Source: CAMEON01 sp045128275
GTDB taxonomy: Bacteria > Bacillota > Clostridia > Oscillospirales > CAG-272
Assembly: GCA_045128275.1 (NCBI GenBank)
Contig: JBGVRH010000063.1
Coordinates: forward strand, 1-64,000
DNA: 64,000 nt
Direction of reading: 5' to 3'
Each line of letters begins with the position of its first letter. Within the stretch, counting starts at the first letter, position 1. The notes beneath the pieces are model-generated. The model worked only from the letters and a program-made list of their open reading frames with translations, was not told the DNA's origin and made no database searches. Of the stretch, positions 34,118-42,537 are shown one piece after another. Both the position numbers and the translations under genes were made by a program.

Positions 34118-34246
34118 TCACTCTTCCGCTTGCCTTTTATTCCGCATCGCCGCCGCGATCACGTCGTTCATGTTGTCTTGCTTGATGGCAGCAGGATACT
34201 TCTTGACCATTTCAGCAAACGCTGCCCTCGCAGGCAAGGATCCTCT
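34118..34246 (-). pseudogene. Broken 3' copy of the nucleotidyltransferase toxin gene
   Basis: About 110 bases match the last codons of 20944-21663 (A-E-M-V-K-K-Y-P-A...M-R-N-K-R-Q-A-E-E-stop), then jump to a segment matching 21108-21125, so an internal piece is deleted and the rest of the gene is missing. Together with unit E this is a second, decayed copy of the 20760-21130 region. Confidence 0.8.
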
Positions 34247-34401
34247 GCCATTATTTTAACTTAATGGCATTGCCGACGAGCAGTGTCTTTTTTATTGGCG
34301 GAGGGTGTGAAACGTAAAACGACTCATTCGAATCATTCATATTCTACAATTCTGACCCAAACCCCAAGACAAGTTGTATAAGGGAACCTCTAATCTTGAA
34401 T
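34247..34401. other. Intergenic stretch with a partial tag
   Basis: Contains TTGGCGGAG (34295-34303), a weak further match to the tRNA-Ser-end tag preceded by a T-run. No gene seen. Confidence 0.3.
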
Positions 34402-35628
34402 TTAATCATTAGTCAGCACCAAATTCAGCCTCACATCCCGAATGTCTACACGATCTCGAATTGCCTTTGCAATGTAATATCCTGCGTTTTCTCCCATTTG
34501 TGCACAGTTTCCCGTGACGCGGTAAGATGCCATTGCTTCTCGAGAACCTGAAATACATCTGCCTGCCACAACGATTCCGTCGTATCCCTTCGGAATCAAA
34601 GCTCGCATCGGGATGTCATAAGGTTTTACATTGAAACATTTTTGCCCCTTATTGGCTTTCGTATGAAAATCTACGTTAAATGTTACACGAGCCACGGGAT
34701 CGTGAAACCGTGATCCATTTAATATATCGTCAAGCGTCATATAGTATTCGCCGATGATCCGTCTGGATTCTCTGACTCCCAGCATGGCGGACGATGTAAT
34801 TAACTCCAGATCATGAAATTCTTCATCGTATGCTTTCAAAAATTCAAAAGCGTCGATGATCTGCGCTCTGCCCTCCATGGTTGCCTCCGTTAGGGCTTTG
34901 GCACATAAGGAATCATAATCATACATATGTGTAAATTGGACGACGCCAAAATGGGAGTGAGGCACGGGGATCAGGTACGGAACTTTGAAAGGGATCTGCT
35001 TGCCGGCTTTCTCGTAGGCCGCCCCCAATTTTTCATAGAGCATCAAGCCGTTTCTGTATTTTTCGGGGATGTTGCCGACCAAAAACATTAAGGTCATTGC
35101 CTGGCAGGCGGTGTAATCCCCGTTTTCACCCAATTCAAACGAACAGCCCGCATTGGCCGCCACGTTTCCGTCTCCCGTACAGTCCACGATCATTTTTGCC
35201 ATGACAGCGAAACGTCCACTGATATTTTCTGCAATGATCCCATAAACTCTTTTTTGTTCGACCAGCGTTCGAGAATACGTTGTATTATATAAAACCTCCA
35301 CATTGGCTTCCTGCATTTTTCGTTCCAGAATTCTCTTCATATACTCGTAATTAAAACTCATATTGCCAAAGCCGCCAAACTGATTGCGTTCCTTCAATTC
35401 TGAAACAAGCTCACCGACGATGCCGGTCTTATTCTTGAAATCAAACAGCGGATTCATAAAGCCCGTTGTCCAGGCGCCGCCCAGACAGTTGTATCTATCC
35501 AGGATGAGCGTTTTCATACCACTGCGCCCCAGTGCGATCGCAGCGCCGCATCCGGCCGGCCCGGCTCCAACAACTACCGCATCATAATACCCTTGAATAG
35601 GTGTTTCTAACGATTCATGAATCATCAT
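34402..35628 (-). CDS. FAD-dependent oxidoreductase (FAD_oxidored family)
   Basis: 408-aa flavoprotein. The N-terminal dinucleotide-binding motif is V-V-V-G-A-G-P-A-G-C-G-A-A (about 18-30), with E/D-R at the end of the second strand (I-L-D-R-Y-N), the family block L-G-G-A-W-T-T-G, V-D-C-T-G-D-G-N in the middle, and a C-terminal V-A-G-R-C-I-S-G FAD-binding segment. Such proteins occur beside glycan-utilisation genes and oxidise or reduce sugar-derived substrates; the exact substrate is unknown. GGAGG lies 4 bases before the ATG at 35628 and 7 before an ATG at 35625; either may start. Last gene of a three-gene operon. Confidence 0.85.
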   Translation of the reverse strand: MMIHESLETPIQGYYDAVVVGAGPAGCGAAIALGRSGMKTLILDRYNCLGGAWTTGFMNPLFDFKNKTGIVGELVSELKERNQFGGFGNMSFNYEYMKRILERKMQEANVEVLYNTTYSRTLVEQKRVYGIIAENISGRFAVMAKMIVDCTGDGNVAANAGCSFELGENGDYTACQAMTLMFLVGNIPEKYRNGLMLYEKLGAAYEKAGKQIPFKVPYLIPVPHSHFGVVQFTHMYDYDSLCAKALTEATMEGRAQIIDAFEFLKAYDEEFHDLELITSSAMLGVRESRRIIGEYYMTLDDILNGSRFHDPVARVTFNVDFHTKANKGQKCFNVKPYDIPMRALIPKGYDGIVVAGRCISGSREAMASYRVTGNCAQMGENAGYYIAKAIRDRVDIRDVRLNLVLTND

Positions 35629-35724
35629 GCTTCCTCCGTGTACGAGATGTTTTAGTTGGATTTTCTCAAATAACCGATTATGGCAGGCAAATGATCTCCG
35701 CCTGCCATGATCGGTATGAAGGGT

Positions 35725-38109
35725 TTAAGACTCCGATAATTGTCCCTTGTATTTTTTGATCAACTCACGCATCAGATCGTAATAGAACGTGCCGTATATC
35801 CGGGACGGCTCCAGATCTCGTGAATCCTCGGGAGAATGTTGTTCTGTTTTTGACCATTCATTCCAGGTTGTCAAAAGAACCATACCCGCGCCCATATCCA
35901 TAGCGCGTTGGAACTGCTTCTTAAAGGTCGCGCCATCATTTCGGTACGAAGCCGGCACGCCGGTTCCCTCCTCCGCCGGATTTCTTCCGCGCGTGGCAGC
36001 CGAAACCGTCATACACTCCACCCGCTCGTTTAATACGGTATACGTTTGTGTCTGGCGTTCCTCCCAGCTCCAAAATCCTCGCGATTGCATGGTATCCGCG
36101 TTAAATAGCGAGGATTGCTGTCCGACATATCCCGTCATCCAACGTACAGTAAAGCGATCATCCGTCCAGCGTGGCCTTGCACCATATTGATTGGGTGTTG
36201 CGCCGTAGCAGATCAACAAGGGCCTTCCTTCGTAGAAAAAATATTGATCCGCATATTTTTCTACGTAATCACGGTATACCTGATCCACCTTTTTTTGATG
36301 ATTTCCATTATCGACGCTATCAATACCGTTATGTCCGGGACCTACAAAAATACAGATCTTCGGAGCGCCCTCGATCTGCGACCAGATCTCGAACATCAGA
36401 TCCGTCGCCGTCTCGATCATACGGAAATCCTCACGAGACGTACCCATGGTTTCGGGATCGTAATCCGTATTATTCGACCAATCCACGAAAACAAAATCCA
36501 CGCCTGCGTCACGGAGCTGAATCGCGTGTCTGCGCAAAACATCGGGATCGTTGGATACGTACTCGCCTGTTAACGGAACGTCCCACGTGCCGTTTACCCA
36601 ATCTCGAGAAGGTCGATGCCATGTTGAATAAGCAATACCGACCAATCGCTCATCGTACGGAGTCGGCTCAAAAAGCCCCACGCCTGTTTGGTCGCATGCA
36701 ACGTCCTCATAATTGTAAACGACCGTTTGATACAATTCATATAACTCGTCCATTTGATTGATTCGCTCCTTAGTTAAAGCGTTCTTACCCGCGTATATGT
36801 AGGCGCCTCCTTTGGTATTCTTTACTGTATATCCCATCCAGCGAAGAATAAAGTCTGCTGCCAATAGAATGGTATCCCCCTGCTTTACTACCGTAGGAAA
36901 CGCGTAGGAATGACCATTCAGATCCATGCCTGCAGTTCCAACGTGAAATGTTAAGCGGAGATCGTCGTAAGCAAGCGCTACGGTGTCACCATTCTCTTCG
37001 TATTCAAACCCGATCATCGCAGCCACGGCTTTGGCATCGACCCAGATGGAATCATCCTCAAAATGGATCGGGGCATTCGTTTGAAATTGCTTTTTATCCT
37101 GCAAAAAATATCGGTAGCCCTCTCGCAATTCAGTCAAAGTGTCCTTGGGTTCATACGGCAGTACAGTACCGCTATCCTCCAAATACATGGAAACAATAGA
37201 CGAATCACAATAGTGGGACATCACACGGAAATATCCCAGGCTATCACCGTGGGCAAACAGCTCCAGGTTAGCGGTCACGACTTCCGTTCCGTCAACCGTC
37301 AGTACACGCAACCGATCATCAGCTTCATGAAATTCAACCGTTGCAACGGTGGTTCCGTCTGCCTTGACGGTAATCGTCGTACCGTCGTCGATCATTTCAA
37401 CCCGTACACCCTTTTCGGCATCAAACGAAAAGTTTGATCCAACAACCTTGGTCAGCCGCTCTTTTGCACCGCTTGACATATCGTTCACAATCACGTGTAC
37501 GGAGTTTCCTGCAAAAGCAAACCATATGCCACTATTGATGTATAGATTCGTAGAACCAATCACACGGGCGCCTACCATGATGGTGTGAGACGGTTCTGTT
37601 CCCGTTCGGTTGCATATGGTGGTCTCGGCTTTATAGGGACGCAGAAGCTGCTCGTTAAATCCCACGCAGTTCCACATATCATCCGCAGAAACAATACCTG
37701 TCTCATCCATCGAAGATGTCGCGCCCTTTAAGGTCGTAAAAACCAGAGCTTCATTGCTTAAAAGATCAGCGTAGGTGTACTCGTTAAAACGGTAGTCTAA
37801 AATAATCTGTTGATTTTCGCCCGGAAGAAGCTCCGCAAGGCCGATATCCTCAAAAGCAGGACTCTCAACATCCGGCCAGGGTTCCTCAGTCTCCGGTTCT
37901 GTCGTTTCGGTTTCGTGATCAGTCGTTATTTCCGTGGGATCGGATACGGTCTCATGATCATATGTTATGCTTTCGGAGCCCGTGTCCGCCACATCCGTAT
38001 CGCCTGTGCTCGGATCAACCGCGGGATGCATACAAGCCACAGAACCCATAAGTATGCCGACAGTAACGATCAAACACAAAAACGATTTCATCTGGTTGCG
38101 ATAAGTCAT
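35725..38109 (-). CDS. Lipoprotein with GH99/GH71-like C-terminal domain
   Basis: 794-aa protein. Lipobox G-S-V-A-C-M (Cys26), an acidic Thr/Glu linker to about residue 80, beta-rich middle domains including a copper-amine-oxidase-N-like block (about 340-440; I-W-V-D-A-K-A-V-A-A-M-I-G-F). The C-terminal domain (about 480-790) begins L-V-G-I-A-Y-S-T-W-H and contains F-V-D-W-S-N-N and L-T-T-W-N-E-W-S, typical of GH99/GH71-type endo-mannanase-like barrels. Likely a surface glycoside hydrolase. GGAGG precedes the ATG. Middle gene of an AraC-controlled operon. Confidence 0.78.
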   Translation of the reverse strand: MTYRNQMKSFLCLIVTVGILMGSVACMHPAVDPSTGDTDVADTGSESITYDHETVSDPTEITTDHETETTEPETEEPWPDVESPAFEDIGLAELLPGENQQIILDYRFNEYTYADLLSNEALVFTTLKGATSSMDETGIVSADDMWNCVGFNEQLLRPYKAETTICNRTGTEPSHTIMVGARVIGSTNLYINSGIWFAFAGNSVHVIVNDMSSGAKERLTKVVGSNFSFDAEKGVRVEMIDDGTTITVKADGTTVATVEFHEADDRLRVLTVDGTEVVTANLELFAHGDSLGYFRVMSHYCDSSIVSMYLEDSGTVLPYEPKDTLTELREGYRYFLQDKKQFQTNAPIHFEDDSIWVDAKAVAAMIGFEYEENGDTVALAYDDLRLTFHVGTAGMDLNGHSYAFPTVVKQGDTILLAADFILRWMGYTVKNTKGGAYIYAGKNALTKERINQMDELYELYQTVVYNYEDVACDQTGVGLFEPTPYDERLVGIAYSTWHRPSRDWVNGTWDVPLTGEYVSNDPDVLRRHAIQLRDAGVDFVFVDWSNNTDYDPETMGTSREDFRMIETATDLMFEIWSQIEGAPKICIFVGPGHNGIDSVDNGNHQKKVDQVYRDYVEKYADQYFFYEGRPLLICYGATPNQYGARPRWTDDRFTVRWMTGYVGQQSSLFNADTMQSRGFWSWEERQTQTYTVLNERVECMTVSAATRGRNPAEEGTGVPASYRNDGATFKKQFQRAMDMGAGMVLLTTWNEWSKTEQHSPEDSRDLEPSRIYGTFYYDLMRELIKKYKGQLSES

Positions 38110-38190
38110 ATTTCCTCCTGTGTGTACTCTTTGGGATCAGCAACGTTGGGTAAAACCCCGATCCGTTTACGGTTTATGGTCTGCCTTGAT

Positions 38191-39654
38191 TTACTCCTCG
38201 ACTCCGTAGGCCTTCAAAAACTCCGTCAGCTTGCTTTGCAGATTCCTGTCGTTACATCTGGCCAGAAAACGACCTACAGCCGATTGCTTTTTATCCAATG
38301 CTGATTGGAACATAATCGCTGCGGAATGACTGGAGGGAAAATAATGGATATAACCGAAATCAAAGGTTCGCCCATTGATGATTATGTCGACCATTTCAGC
38401 CGACTCCGGATCGGGCGCATTCCGCGATTTGCATAGCGTCTCAATCAGCTCGTCTCGCACCATGTTATAGGAGGCGTTAGCAAGGCCCTCCAATACTGCC
38501 CCCACGAACGCTGTGTCCTGTACCGTCGTAGGAACGCAAAGCATAGCAGAACCACCGTTGACAAAGCTTTTATACTCATCCGTTGCTTGATATTTGGGCT
38601 GCGGAAGGAGTCCGTACTCATCTTCCATGGTTTTGAAATCCGGTGAAGCCGCATTGCTTAGGGCGCCTTGCAAAAACAGACTGCGGCCATCTCTGAAGAC
38701 CTCAAAAGGCACGCGCGATTTGCTGACGTCCGTTTCGTAGTAAGATTCGTTGGTTACGAACAGCTCATAGACTTTTGTGTAGATGTCCTCGATCCTTTGT
38801 GCATCGGCGTCATAATACGGCACGTTGTTTTCATCCTTTGAAAAAACACTACAACCCGTACCGTAGAAAAATGCATGAGGACTATCCAAATGCCAGCTGG
38901 TAAAGCCGTAAAAATCATGGTCCGTATCAATTTTCCCATCACCGTTCAGATCGCGCGTTTGATTCTGCGTCATTTCGATCATGTTTTGGATGGTCCATTC
39001 TCCATCCTTAGCCAGTTGATACGGGAAAGCCATATTCTGTTCCGTCATTTTCGTCTTATTGAAAATAATGGCCTGCGTACTCAAAATACTGGAGGGAAGA
39101 ACGTCTCCTCCAATCATATACAGCGTTTCCCCAATTTGAAATGCTTTTGTAGCGTCCTCATCCCACCAGGGCTGTTCATTGTCGAAATATTCCAGCTCGT
39201 GCAGATTCATGACATAGCCGGCCATAGCCAATCCGGACGTTCCAAAAACCATATTCAGACAAACCTGCTGATATTCGTCCAGCCCGGAGGAAACGGTATT
39301 CTGTACCTGGGCAATGACGTTTGAGGAACCATTGAGTGTATTGTACTCGATGGAAACGTTGAAACGGTTTTCAACGTACAAATCTCTTTCCAACAAGGCA
39401 TCCGGCAGTATTTCTCCCGTCGATGCCGCCGGTGCAGAATCTTTGGCATTATGGTTCAAAACCGTGTACGTGTCTTTGTTGAAGTTCAAATCCGGTACTT
39501 TGTCTTGAATCCAGGCCTCGGGTTCCGTTTCATGTTCTCCGATGGAACTGCTTTCTGCATCAGGAGCTTCAGGATCCCCGCCGCCTGCGCAGGATACACA
39601 GCTCAACAACGTCGCAGCACATAATGCCAGAACTATCCATCTTCTTTTTTTCAT
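38191..39654 (-). CDS. ABC-type sugar solute-binding lipoprotein
   Basis: 487-aa family 1 extracellular solute-binding protein. Signal peptide with C-V-S-C-A-G lipobox, then the two-lobed binding-protein fold with D-L-N-G-D-G-K-I-D-T (a calcium-binding-like loop), W-T-I-Q-N-M-I-E-M and L-F-L-Q-G. These proteins capture oligosaccharides for an ABC importer, but no permease genes are nearby, so it would have to work with a transporter encoded elsewhere. AAGGA precedes the ATG. First gene of the operon running to 34402. Confidence 0.85.
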   Translation of the reverse strand: MKKRRWIVLALCAATLLSCVSCAGGGDPEAPDAESSSIGEHETEPEAWIQDKVPDLNFNKDTYTVLNHNAKDSAPAASTGEILPDALLERDLYVENRFNVSIEYNTLNGSSNVIAQVQNTVSSGLDEYQQVCLNMVFGTSGLAMAGYVMNLHELEYFDNEQPWWDEDATKAFQIGETLYMIGGDVLPSSILSTQAIIFNKTKMTEQNMAFPYQLAKDGEWTIQNMIEMTQNQTRDLNGDGKIDTDHDFYGFTSWHLDSPHAFFYGTGCSVFSKDENNVPYYDADAQRIEDIYTKVYELFVTNESYYETDVSKSRVPFEVFRDGRSLFLQGALSNAASPDFKTMEDEYGLLPQPKYQATDEYKSFVNGGSAMLCVPTTVQDTAFVGAVLEGLANASYNMVRDELIETLCKSRNAPDPESAEMVDIIINGRTFDFGYIHYFPSSHSAAIMFQSALDKKQSAVGRFLARCNDRNLQSKLTEFLKAYGVEE

Positions 39655-39790
39655 GTGTCATTCCTTCCTTTTTCATATGTTTCGTGTCGCACTGTACAAC
39701 ACTGTATGCTTGGTCACTCTTGCAGAGAAGCCAATGCGATCCATGCCCAAATACAGGAGCACATGATAAGTATACCATATATTTTATGAT

Positions 39791-39847
39791 TATAAAATGC
39801 CCTATTTCGCATTTTATATTGCATTTCCCGCAAAGTTGTGCTATAAT
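39791..39847 (+). promoter_or_regulatory. AraC promoter and inverted-repeat operator shared by divergent genes
   Basis: Inverted repeat TATAAAATG-N10-CATTTTATA (39791-39818) abuts TTGCAT (39819-39824), 17 bp, TATAAT (39842-39847), which drives the AraC gene. On the other strand a TATACT box (39769-39774) drives the 39654 operon with a poor -35 that overlaps the repeat, as expected for an activator-dependent promoter. Confidence 0.75.
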
Positions 39848-39917
39848 AATATGTAGGGCATCTCCGCAGCACGAACGGGCTTGTCAGTGATCTTCTTTTC
39901 AGGGAGCACCCATACAC

Positions 39918-40703
39918 ATGAATACGATGGAAAAGCGTCGATATAAATTCGGACACAACGTGAATATCCCGATCACCAACGAACATCAGTACCATATGCA
40001 TAACGAATATGAGCTGTTCTATTTTTTGGACGGTTCGGCACAGTACCAAATTGAAAATACGATCTATCCACTCTCGCGCGGCGATCTGCTTTTTATTCGC
40101 CCGCGTGTTTTCCATTGTCTTATCCCATTAAAGCAGATCGAACATGACAGATATGTTATGCAATTCAAGGAGCAAAGTATTCCCGATCTGCTACGCCCTT
40201 CTATATGCGATCTCCCTGCGGTCTGCAATATATTTAACGGGAGCCATGTACATCGCCAATTTGAGTACGTTAGCCGTATGAAGGAGCGAATCACAAGACC
40301 TGAATTTGAGCTTTTGCTGGATCATTTGCTCGGTGAGGTACTGTTAGAACTAAAATACATACCATTGACTCAACATCACCACCCGGTGTGCGGAAATGAA
40401 ATGCTTACCGACATCCTTCGTTTTATCGAGCAGCATCCGAATGTTCCTATGGACATATCATCCATTTCGGAACGGTATTTTGTCAGCCGTTCGTGGCTGG
40501 AGCATACCTTCCGCAACCAAATGGGGATGTCCGTCACACAGTACATTCGAGTAAAAAAGATCCTGTATGCCCAAGCGTTAATTCAAAACGGATTACCGCC
40601 TACGCTCGCTGCCCAATATTGTAGCTATGATAATTATTCGACGTTCTATCGAAACTACAAAAAAATCCTGCTTCATTCTCCCGAACAGGATCTTCCCCAA
40701 TGA
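39918..40703 (+). CDS. AraC-family regulator, divergent from the solute-binding operon
   Basis: 261-aa regulator: N-terminal cupin (about 20-100; H-N-E-Y-E-L-F-Y-F-L-D-G and L-S-R-G-D-L-L-F-I-R-P) and C-terminal AraC helix-turn-helix pair (about 165-255; I-S-S-I-S-E-R-Y-F-V-S-R-S-W-L-E-H-T-F). It faces away from the operon 39654-34402, with a palindromic operator between them, so it is probably that operon's activator. AGGGAG stands 11 bases before the ATG at 39918; an ATG at 39927 is possible. Confidence 0.88.
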   Translation: MNTMEKRRYKFGHNVNIPITNEHQYHMHNEYELFYFLDGSAQYQIENTIYPLSRGDLLFIRPRVFHCLIPLKQIEHDRYVMQFKEQSIPDLLRPSICDLPAVCNIFNGSHVHRQFEYVSRMKERITRPEFELLLDHLLGEVLLELKYIPLTQHHHPVCGNEMLTDILRFIEQHPNVPMDISSISERYFVSRSWLEHTFRNQMGMSVTQYIRVKKILYAQALIQNGLPPTLAAQYCSYDNYSTFYRNYKKILLHSPEQDLPQ

Positions 40704-40760
40704 TTTTTTCGTATATTCGTAGATCTTCACGTTGTATTTACAGATCGGATGTAATCCTCC

Positions 40761-41060
40761 CCGATTTTTGCCTTTCGTCCGTGTCCAGTGTAGCATAGCT
40801 CTCGCAGCTGTCAACCGCTTAAGTGAAAAATTATCGCTGAAAAAAGAAATAATCATCGAGAAAGTCAAGTAGCAATACTTGGCTTTTTCTTTATCCCCAC
40901 GCAATATTTTTTCGTGTACTCACAAAAAACTATACCTCTCGTTGACATCTGCACATCTCACTCGCAATGATCGTGATTCTCTCCCGACCTATGCTCCCCC
41001 GACCCTGCCGAAATGGCTCGCGAACAGCGAAGCTGTTCAGAAAATCGGGAGGTATAGAAA
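40761..41060 (+). promoter_or_regulatory. Structured leader, copy 2 of 2
   Basis: Homologous to 9101-9382. The hairpin is AAGTCAAGTA-GCAA-TACTTGGCTT (40862-40885) followed by TTTTCTT: stem bases differ from copy 1 but pairing is kept. CTATACCTCTCG (40930-40941) is complementary, 11 of 12, to the Shine-Dalgarno CGGGAGGTATAG (41046-41057). On the minus strand TTGACA-N16-TACACT lies at 40786-40813. Confidence 0.6.
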
Positions 41061-41531
41061 ATGAAAACCCAAAACCCAGTAAGAATCACCAACGAAAACG
41101 TAAGGATCACCAAGAACAACGTTCAGTATATCGGTGAATGTATCGCACTGTCTGCTATCAAGAAAATGATGCGATTCGCTCATCATCCGCGTTCTCTGGA
41201 CAAGCTGTATGTTGGTCTTGTAGAGGACATTTACGGCAACCGATGCTACAACACGACCTTCTCGGACGGTTACGATCTGGCATCCGAAGTGATCTGCTTC
41301 CTTTGCCACTATATGGGTCACAATCCGGACGACCTGGCTTGTCAGAATCGTAAAGGTGAGTTACTGACTGTCCGTTTTGCTTGCTACCATCACGCCCTGC
41401 GGTACATCGAAAAAGAATATCTTTCCGGCTATAAGACCATCAGTGTCGAAGAATGCTCGCCCGCCGATGCCTTTATCGACTTCGAGACCCAGTATGAGAT
41501 TGAGGATTACACCAAGGATGATGCTCATTAG
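41061..41531 (+). CDS. Unknown protein behind structured leader copy 2
   Basis: 156-aa soluble protein starting M-K-T-Q-N-P-V-R-I-T-N-E-N, with L-V-E-D-I-Y-G-N-R-C-Y-N and an acidic C-terminus; four Cys and several His are scattered without a clear zinc motif. I do not recognise the family. GGGAGG lies 11-12 bases before the ATG, inside the leader's possible base-paired region. A good terminator follows (41599-41631). AT-richer than the backbone, suggesting transfer. Confidence 0.65.
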   Translation: MKTQNPVRITNENVRITKNNVQYIGECIALSAIKKMMRFAHHPRSLDKLYVGLVEDIYGNRCYNTTFSDGYDLASEVICFLCHYMGHNPDDLACQNRKGELLTVRFACYHHALRYIEKEYLSGYKTISVEECSPADAFIDFETQYEIEDYTKDDAH

Positions 41532-41574
41532 CTATCTCGTGAAGGAAATCGTCATGTATGACGGTAAGATCGAA

Positions 41575-41796
41575 ATCTTTTTCCATAAGCCTACGCGGAA
41601 CAGTCCCGATGAAAGTCGGGGCTGTTTTGTTTATACAGGTGAATATGGATCGTATAAAACGAGCCGTACAGACGATTCTAAGGGCATTGGCGGCACTCAA
41701 AAGCAACAGGATGCCTCTCATTGTGTAAATGGATAAAAAAAGAAGAACCTAAGACAAACACAGGCTTTGATATGTGTTCGTTTTAGGTTCTTATTT
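41575..41796. repeat. Dispersed flank repeat, copy G, abutting the att site
   Basis: About 220 bp similar to 20590-20823 (copy A) and in its last 115 bp to 33888-34000 (copy E). The distal hairpin AAGAACCTAA...TTAGGTTCTT (about 41743-41792) sits directly next to the tRNA-Ser-derived att repeat, where the native tRNA terminator would be expected. Confidence 0.7.
41599..41631 (+). terminator. Terminator of the 41061 gene, part of flank repeat G
   Basis: AACAGTCCCGA (41599-41609) pairs with TCGGGGCTGTT (41616-41626), then TTGTTTA. Confidence 0.75.
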
Positions 41797-41818
41797 GGCG
41801 GAGATGGAGAGATTTGAA
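41795..41818 (+). repeat. Distal attachment site of the element
   Basis: 24 bases identical to 54065-54088, starting TTGGCGGAGATGG; the complement is the last part of tRNA-Ser through CCA. The match ends one base before the sequences diverge (TT versus CT). Confidence 0.9.
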
Positions 41819-41934
41819 TTATCAAATCCACATGATTTCCCGTAAAATAGGGTGAAAGCAAACGCCTGTTTTACCTTGTATATCAGCTCTTTTTCGGATT
41901 CTCCGTGAAATGCTGTACAATCAGAGATAAACGC

Positions 41935-41956
41935 ATAAGGGGTATGATAAGGGGTA
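41935..41956 (+). repeat. Tandem decamer, left arm-type site
   Basis: ATAAGGGGTA, two bases TG, ATAAGGGGTA. The same 22-bp pattern with one change (CG) recurs at 53959-53980, and GGGGTAT is repeated again just after. Position about 120-140 bp inside each att core fits integrase arm-binding sites. Confidence 0.65.
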
Positions 41957-41977
41957 TAGGGGGTATAATACCCCCCA

Positions 41978-42121
41978 TCATTCGTTGCCGCTCCCCTCCG
42001 CGTTGCTGGCTTCCAAAAGCCTGCGGGCATAATCTATGAGTTCTTCAAGATTCTCTGTAGTTAAATCGCCGCGCTCGGCGGCTTCGCGGACGTACTGCAT
42101 GAGCTTTTCTGCTTCTGTCAT
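41978..42121 (-). CDS. 47-aa helical protein
   Basis: Begins M-T-E-A-E-K-L-M-Q-Y-V-R-E-A and ends E-G-S-G-N-E; two amphipathic helices. AAAGGG lies about 8 bases before the ATG. The ATG overlaps (ATGA) the stop of an upstream 31-codon ORF (42213-42118, starting M-S-T-N-Q-K), which suggests coupled translation. Typical of small genes in phage-derived regions; function unknown. Confidence 0.55.
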   Translation of the reverse strand: MTEAEKLMQYVREAAERGDLTTENLEELIDYARRLLEASNAEGSGNE

Positions 42122-42150
42122 GGTTTACCCTTTCTTATGTTGCCCCCGTC

Positions 42151-42258
42151 TTGACAAACGGGTGAATTTGTGGTATAATAGCGGAAACACCCCGTTTTCT
42201 GATTGGTACTCATGTGGCGGGGTGTCCCCCCTGTATTCGCATTACAGGGGGGTTTTTG
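42151..42258 (+). ncRNA. Putative small RNA with its own promoter and terminator
   Basis: TTGACA (42151-42156), 17 bp, TATAAT (42174-42179). The transcript (from about 42186) folds into hairpin ACACCCCG/CGGGGTGT (42187-42225) and the terminator CCCCCCTGTA/TACAGGGGGG (42226-42252) plus T5. The first loop contains TTGGTACTCATGTG (42203-42216), which is exactly complementary to the start-codon region of the gene at 42262-42537. An overlapping 31-codon minus-strand ORF is an alternative reading of the same DNA. Confidence 0.6.
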
Positions 42259-42261
42259 CTT

Positions 42262-42537
42262 TCACGCAATGGTGAAGCGGCGGGACTCGGTGGGCTTGGT
42301 GAACAGGGCGGCAATGTCGGGAACCGCCTTTTTCAGAGCGGCGGTGTCAAGGCGGTTGCTGGTGATCTTCGCCCAGCGGATCTTGATGGTTCCCGCCGTG
42401 ATCTCCTCGACCCCTTGCGCCTCCATCTCGGCCTTGATCTCGGCTTCAATGGCGGCCATCTGCTCGGCCAGCTCCTCGGCCTTGGCTTTCATGTGCTTCA
42501 GGGCTCTTGCCTTTGCGTTCATTTCGTTGGTACTCAT
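42262..42537 (-). CDS. Small coiled-coil phage-type protein
   Basis: 91-aa protein: an N-terminal helix of about 45 residues with heptad pattern, then a compact domain with T-I-K-I-R-W-A-K-I-T-S-N-R-L-D and a terminal R-R-F-T-I-A. This layout is common in Firmicutes prophages and plasmids, often near recombination genes; the molecular role is not established. AAAGGAG precedes the ATG. Driven by the strong minus-strand promoter at 42692-42720 with a leader of about 145 nt, which contains a further 40-codon ORF starting at 42680 without a ribosome site. Confidence 0.75.
   Translation of the reverse strand: MSTNEMNAKARALKHMKAKAEELAEQMAAIEAEIKAEMEAQGVEEITAGTIKIRWAKITSNRLDTAALKKAVPDIAALFTKPTESRRFTIA

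Noticed and set aside
41819..42030. 79-codon minus-strand ORF at the left end of the element
   Set aside because: It runs through the arm-site repeats with no ribosome site; the overlapping 47-codon gene at 41978-42121 has one.
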